Source: Methanosarcinales archaeon (GTDB taxonomy: Archaea; Nanobdellota; Nanobdellia; Woesearchaeales; CG1-02-33-12). Taken from it: a stretch of 8,045 nt of DNA. The position numbers were made by a program, and so were the translations under genes. Positions 5,128-8,045 of the stretch are shown here, piece by piece; the stretch's first letter is position 1, and each line of letters opens with the position of its first letter. Under the pieces are notes generated by a model. It did no database searches and was not told where the DNA came from. It saw only the letters and a list, made by a program, of their open reading frames with translations. Location of the stretch: NCBI GenBank assembly GCA_017610505.1, contig JAFCBX010000070.1:1-8045 (forward strand). Reading direction: 5' to 3'.

Positions 5128-7650
5128 ATGCCAAAAAAAGTCCAAGCTTCAACAGAATACATTCTTGTATCAGCATTAATACTCCTTATAATCCTGCCAA
5201 CTATATATCTTTTTTACAGCTATTCCCACAAGTCAAGCGAGGAGATAAGGCGAAGCCAGGTTAACAAAGTAGGCACAGACATAGTTGATGCTGCAGAGCA
5301 AGTATATTACCTTGGAGAGCCCTCTAAAACAACCCTTGATGCAATAATGCCAGATGGTGTTGAAAAGATAGAGATATGGCACAACCAGGAGCTTGTATTC
5401 TTTTTAAATGATGGCACAACTAATAATTTGTGCACTGAGCAAACTGAGCGCTGCCATTATAATTTTAACAAAACAATAATCTCTCAAGGGTTAAAATATA
5501 TAACAATCGAATCAAAAGGGGACTATGTGATTATTGGCGGAGGAGATGAGGAAGTAGCAGGGCCTGCAGCAGGGCCTCTAGTCTGTATTGATCTTGATGG
5601 AGATGGTTATGGAGTATGCCCAAATTGTAATATAACTACGGGATGCAAATTTGATGGGCATGATTGTGATGATGATCGTATTTTAATTTATCCGGGAGCA
5701 ACCGAAGTTTGCAATGGGGTGGATGATGACTGTGATGATATAATAGACGGTATAACCCAACCATGTTATACTGGTCCAGACGGTACAGAAGGTGTAGGAG
5801 AATGCCTTGCAGGAGAACAAACCTGTTCTGCTGGCACATGGGGATCATGCATTGGAGAGATAATCCCTGTTGCAGAAATTTGTGATGATTCAATTGATAA
5901 TGATTGTGATGGAAAAAATGATACTTTAGATCCAGATTGCTTTGAATGCACACCACTAATTGAAACAATGTCATGCCCAAAAGATATGGGTGTTTGCTTT
6001 GGCTCGTTTCAGACATGCACTGCTGGGGGAACTTGGCCAGGATGCGATGACCTTGACTATTCAGCATGGAATTCAAGCTATGAACCAATAGAAACAAAAT
6101 GTGATGGATTTGATAATGACTGTGACGGTTCTATAGATGAAGAAGATGACATGACTAATCCATTTAATCCAATCCAAGATGGAGTATGTTTAGGCTCAAC
6201 ACAATCATGCATTGCAGGAATCTGGCAAGATAATTATGGTGGAGTTGCAAATTACGAAGACCCAGAAACAAGCTGCAGTGACGGCTTGGATAATGATTGT
6301 GACACAGAATCAGACTATGATAGCCAGGATGGAAGACATGGAGATAGTAATTGTAAGGTTGCTGTAACAGCAATAGCTGTTTCAGATTCAAGTCCAATTG
6401 AAAATACAATAATAGAAGTTAGCTGTACCTCAAGTGTTGCTGGTGTTAATAGCATAAAAGCCTCTATTGATGGTGCAACCTATCCATGGAAAAGTTGGTC
6501 TGGTAACATAGCTAAGTTTGATTGTAATGTTGGTGGAGCTGGAACGAAAACAGTACTCTGCTCTGTTGATACAACAAAATCTTATCAATCTGGATCTGAT
6601 CAAACAACTACTATTACAGTAAGACCTTCTGAGTGTTCTGGTTATACAACTAGTTCAAATTGTGGAGCAGATACAAGGTGTGATTGGTGTCCTGAGTGTA
6701 GTGGAACTAAATATAGTGGTGATGTAAGTAGATGTGTAGATACAGGAGTTTGCTCTTATTATTGCTGGAAAGGTAAATGTGGTGCTCTTTGTGATGAAAC
6801 ACAAGGCCCCACAACACAGGATCATTATGAGCAGTCAGGTGATGAATCACCAACAGGAACAGAAGAATGTGATTTAAGAGATTATTACTGTACTGCAGAT
6901 TGTGGAGAAACATATACTGATATTTTCCAGTATTCTTGCGGAACATGTAAGTATATTTCTACAAGTTCTTGTACTGGAACAACATTAGGTAGCTGTACTA
7001 ATTATGCTGCTGGAACATCCTGCGGAACCAATCTAGAATGTGATGGAAATGGAAACTGTTTAAGTACTTGTGTATGCTCTTCAGGACCCTGCTGTGATGG
7101 CTGTTATTATAAAGCAAGCGGAGCACAGCCAACAGGATATACAGATGACACAAATGGCTTCTGCACAGGCACAAATGGTGCAACCTCAACAAGCTATGTT
7201 TATACAAGAGATTATTATTGTAATGGTGTTGATGCTGATGAACACCATACAAATACAAAGAGAGACACCTGTGGAACATGTGAATATTGCACTAACAATG
7301 ACCTAACCTGCAATTATTATTCTTCATCCACTGAATGCAGCGCTTTGCAGGATTGTGATTATTTAAACAATTACCACATAACTGGAACACAAAGTGCAGC
7401 ATCAACAAGTTATTGTAAGTATGCAGACTATAATGATAATTATAGGTATTGTAATGGTGCAGGTTCTTGTTCTTCTTTAACATGTCCTCTTGGCTCTGAT
7501 ACAACAACAGCCACAGCAGGGATATGTGAGTATATCAGCGGCTGCTCTGGCTCTACACCAGGAACAGTAAGTAATTATGCTACTGGAACATCCTGTGGAA
7601 CTAATATGATATGTATATTCACATATGGTCCAGAATGTGTTTCTATATAA
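5128..7650 (+). CDS. pilin-anchored MopE-like cysteine-rich surface protein
   Basis: An 840-aa surface protein. Residues 4-30 are a class III (type IV pilin-like) signal: basic KK, then QASTEY (6-11, the QXSXEY motif) and a hydrophobic segment to about 30. A prepilin peptidase of the EppA type would cut before Gln6, leaving the hydrophobic helix for pilus assembly or membrane anchoring. Residues 31-150 form a short pilin-like head. Residues 153-402 hold four putative metal-binding repeats of the MopE type, with cores CNGVDDDCDDIIDG (195-208), CDDSIDNDCDG (252-262), CDGFDNDCDGSIDEED (325-340) and CSDGLDNDCD (383-392). They are separated by GxCxxGxQxCxxGxW linkers (225-238, 288-303, 352-366). 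Residues 410-499 look Ig-like; 501-840 contain 42 cysteines. Calcium binding by the repeats and many disulfides are likely but inferred. It may be an adhesin or pilus-tip protein. Its start is shared with a second copy downstream. Confidence 0.85.
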   Translation: MPKKVQASTEYILVSALILLIILPTIYLFYSYSHKSSEEIRRSQVNKVGTDIVDAAEQVYYLGEPSKTTLDAIMPDGVEKIEIWHNQELVFFLNDGTTNNLCTEQTERCHYNFNKTIISQGLKYITIESKGDYVIIGGGDEEVAGPAAGPLVCIDLDGDGYGVCPNCNITTGCKFDGHDCDDDRILIYPGATEVCNGVDDDCDDIIDGITQPCYTGPDGTEGVGECLAGEQTCSAGTWGSCIGEIIPVAEICDDSIDNDCDGKNDTLDPDCFECTPLIETMSCPKDMGVCFGSFQTCTAGGTWPGCDDLDYSAWNSSYEPIETKCDGFDNDCDGSIDEEDDMTNPFNPIQDGVCLGSTQSCIAGIWQDNYGGVANYEDPETSCSDGLDNDCDTESDYDSQDGRHGDSNCKVAVTAIAVSDSSPIENTIIEVSCTSSVAGVNSIKASIDGATYPWKSWSGNIAKFDCNVGGAGTKTVLCSVDTTKSYQSGSDQTTTITVRPSECSGYTTSSNCGADTRCDWCPECSGTKYSGDVSRCVDTGVCSYYCWKGKCGALCDETQGPTTQDHYEQSGDESPTGTEECDLRDYYCTADCGETYTDIFQYSCGTCKYISTSSCTGTTLGSCTNYAAGTSCGTNLECDGNGNCLSTCVCSSGPCCDGCYYKASGAQPTGYTDDTNGFCTGTNGATSTSYVYTRDYYCNGVDADEHHTNTKRDTCGTCEYCTNNDLTCNYYSSSTECSALQDCDYLNNYHITGTQSAASTSYCKYADYNDNYRYCNGAGSCSSLTCPLGSDTTTATAGICEYISGCSGSTPGTVSNYATGTSCGTNMICIFTYGPECVSI
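5134..5418 (+). repeat. N-terminal module, copy 1 of long direct repeat
   Basis: This 285-nt stretch aligns without gaps to 7761-8045, with 11 mismatches by eye (about 96 % identity). All mismatches lie in the first 171 nt; 5305-5418 is identical to 7932-8045. The repeat covers the signal peptide, membrane helix and first part of the pilin head. The right end of the repeat is not known because copy 2 runs off the window. Confidence 0.95.
7000..7032 (+). repeat. internal repeat NYAAGTSCGTN, copy 1
   Basis: These 33 nt in the cysteine-rich half of the adhesin match 7573-7605 with three mismatches, in the same frame, 191 codons apart. They encode NYAAGTSCGTN, against NYATGTSCGTN in the second copy. 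They mark two related cysteine-rich units within the C-terminal half. Confidence 0.8.
7573..7605 (+). repeat. internal repeat NYATGTSCGTN, copy 2
   Basis: The second copy of the 33-nt element at 7000-7032. It lies 15 codons before the stop. After it the protein ends with MICIFTYGPECVSI, where the first unit continues LECDGNGNC. Confidence 0.8.
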
Positions 7651-7660
7651 TTATTTTTTT
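7651..7660 (+). terminator. T-run after the 840-aa adhesin gene
   Basis: TTATTTTTTT directly follows the TAA stop, with seven T in a row and no hairpin. T-runs are the usual archaeal termination signal, and the next gene has its own TATA box, so transcription probably ends here. Confidence 0.4.
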
Positions 7661-7699
7661 GGTTTAAATATAAATTCTTTGTTAATGCTAATACTTTAA

Positions 7700-7715
7700 C
7701 TTACTTCTTAGTAAG
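7700..7715. repeat. 6-bp inverted repeat upstream of the second adhesin promoter
   Basis: CTTACT-TCTT-AGTAAG is a perfect 6-bp dyad that ends nine bases before the TATA box at 7724, a position suited to an activator or repressor site. The equivalent place before the first copy keeps only part of the symmetry (ACT-TTTT-AGT, 5075-5084). Confidence 0.45.
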
Positions 7716-7731
7716 CGCAAACCTTTATATA
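7703..7731 (+). promoter_or_regulatory. promoter of the second adhesin gene, TATA at 7724-7731
   Basis: TTTATATA begins 34 bases before the ATG at 7758, preceded by AAACC. The 29-base block is 24/29 identical to that before the first adhesin, while the bases between TATA and ATG are mostly unrelated. Conservation of the promoter block but not the leader suggests selection on the former. Confidence 0.6.
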
Positions 7732-7757
7732 TATAAACAATATTATTTAAAGTGATA

Positions 7758-8045
7758 ATGAAAAAAGTCCAAGCTTCAACAGAATACATTCTTGTATCAG
7801 CATTAATACTCCTTATAATCCTGCCAACTATACATACTTTTTACAGTTATTCTCACAAGTCAAATGAGGAGATAAGGCAAAGCCAGGTTAACAAGGTAGG
7901 CACAGACATAATTGATGCTGCAGAGCAAGTCTATTACCTTGGAGAGCCCTCTAAAACAACCCTTGATGCAATAATGCCAGATGGTGTTGAAAAGATAGAG
8001 ATATGGCACAACCAGGAGCTTGTATTCTTTTTAAATGATGGCACA
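7758..8045 (+). CDS. second pilin-anchored surface protein, 5' part only
   Basis: The first 96 codons of a paralogue of the 840-aa adhesin; the gene runs off the window. It begins MKKVQASTEY, one residue shorter than copy 1 (MPKKVQASTEY), and keeps the QXSXEY class III signal and hydrophobic helix. Only five residues differ from copy 1 after the start: Tyr-Leu becomes His-Thr after PTI, then Ser to Asn, Arg to Gln and Val to Ile. The His-Thr change lies at the end of the membrane helix. Whether the metal-binding repeats and cysteine-rich part are also present cannot be seen. It has its own TATA box and probably forms a tandem family with the first gene. Confidence 0.85.
   Translation, partial: MKKVQASTEYILVSALILLIILPTIHTFYSYSHKSNEEIRQSQVNKVGTDIIDAAEQVYYLGEPSKTTLDAIMPDGVEKIEIWHNQELVFFLNDGT
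7761..8045 (+). repeat. N-terminal module, copy 2 of long direct repeat
   Basis: Partner of 5134-5418, offset by 2627 bases and cut by the window end. The last 114 nt are identical to copy 1, so the identity very likely continues beyond the window. Confidence 0.95.

Noticed and set aside
5055..5264. 69-aa + strand ORF starting before the adhesin gene
   Set aside because: It overlaps the adhesin start in another frame, spans the promoter, and lacks a ribosome site. The adhesin frame has a recognised signal peptide and a paralogue.
5636..6097. 153-aa ORF on the - strand inside the adhesin gene
   Set aside because: It is opposite the MopE-like repeats, is rich in His, Leu and Gln from reverse-reading repetitive codons, and has no start signal.
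6164..7507. Several 71-93-aa - strand ORFs and a 78-aa + strand ORF (7070-7306)
   Set aside because: All lie within the 840-aa coding sequence in other frames, with biased compositions (His/Leu/Tyr or Gln/Met) that reflect the codons of the real gene.

Overview
The window looks like a piece of a low-GC archaeal chromosome, probably from a DPANN-type lineage such as Woesearchaeota or Pacearchaeota (lineage is inference). The archaeal signs are: TATA boxes about 28-34 nt upstream of start codons, giving leaderless or nearly leaderless genes; a fragment of the archaeal diphthamide enzyme Dph2; a class III (QXSXEY) pilin-type signal peptide; and a tRNA gene without encoded CCA whose intron is flanked by a bulge-helix-bulge (BHB) splice motif. 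No mobile element, CRISPR array or rRNA is visible.

Layout: (1) 11-921, + strand: three closely packed genes of unknown function, each preceded by a purine-rich Shine-Dalgarno site. One is a 40-aa ORF that is easily missed, one is an acidic exported protein or lipoprotein, and one is a small basic protein. (2) 986-1912, +: an unrecognised 308-aa protein carrying a nearly exact 51-bp in-frame tandem duplication. (3) 1959-2210, +: the N-terminal quarter of Dph2, cut off after the first cluster-ligand cysteine, with its promoter intact. (4) 2248-2712, +: a small polytopic membrane protein, converging with (5) 2717-4702, -: a secreted transglutaminase-fold protein with an intact Cys-His-Asp triad. 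(6) 4774-4987, -: tRNA-Ser(GCU) interrupted by a 129-nt intron in the T-loop (position 59/60), in a stretch a gene caller would leave blank or fill with a spurious ORF. (7) 4988-5127: an AT-rich divergent promoter region with a perfect 20-bp palindrome. (8) 5128-7650, +: an 840-aa surface protein with a pilin-type N-terminus, tandem MopE-like D/C-rich putative metal-binding repeats, an Ig-like stretch and a very cysteine-rich C-terminal half. (9) 7758 to the window end: the start of a second copy, whose first 285 nt match the first gene at about 96 % identity.

How the parts relate: the right half is a cell-surface locus, with two pilin-anchored adhesin-like genes sharing a nearly identical N-terminal module and promoter block, and a secreted transglutaminase-like protein across the tRNA. 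The shared module and its uneven mismatch distribution suggest recent duplication or gene conversion. The most noteworthy item is the tRNA-Ser gene: once the predicted intron is removed, all arms pair and the T-loop is a standard TTCAAAT.
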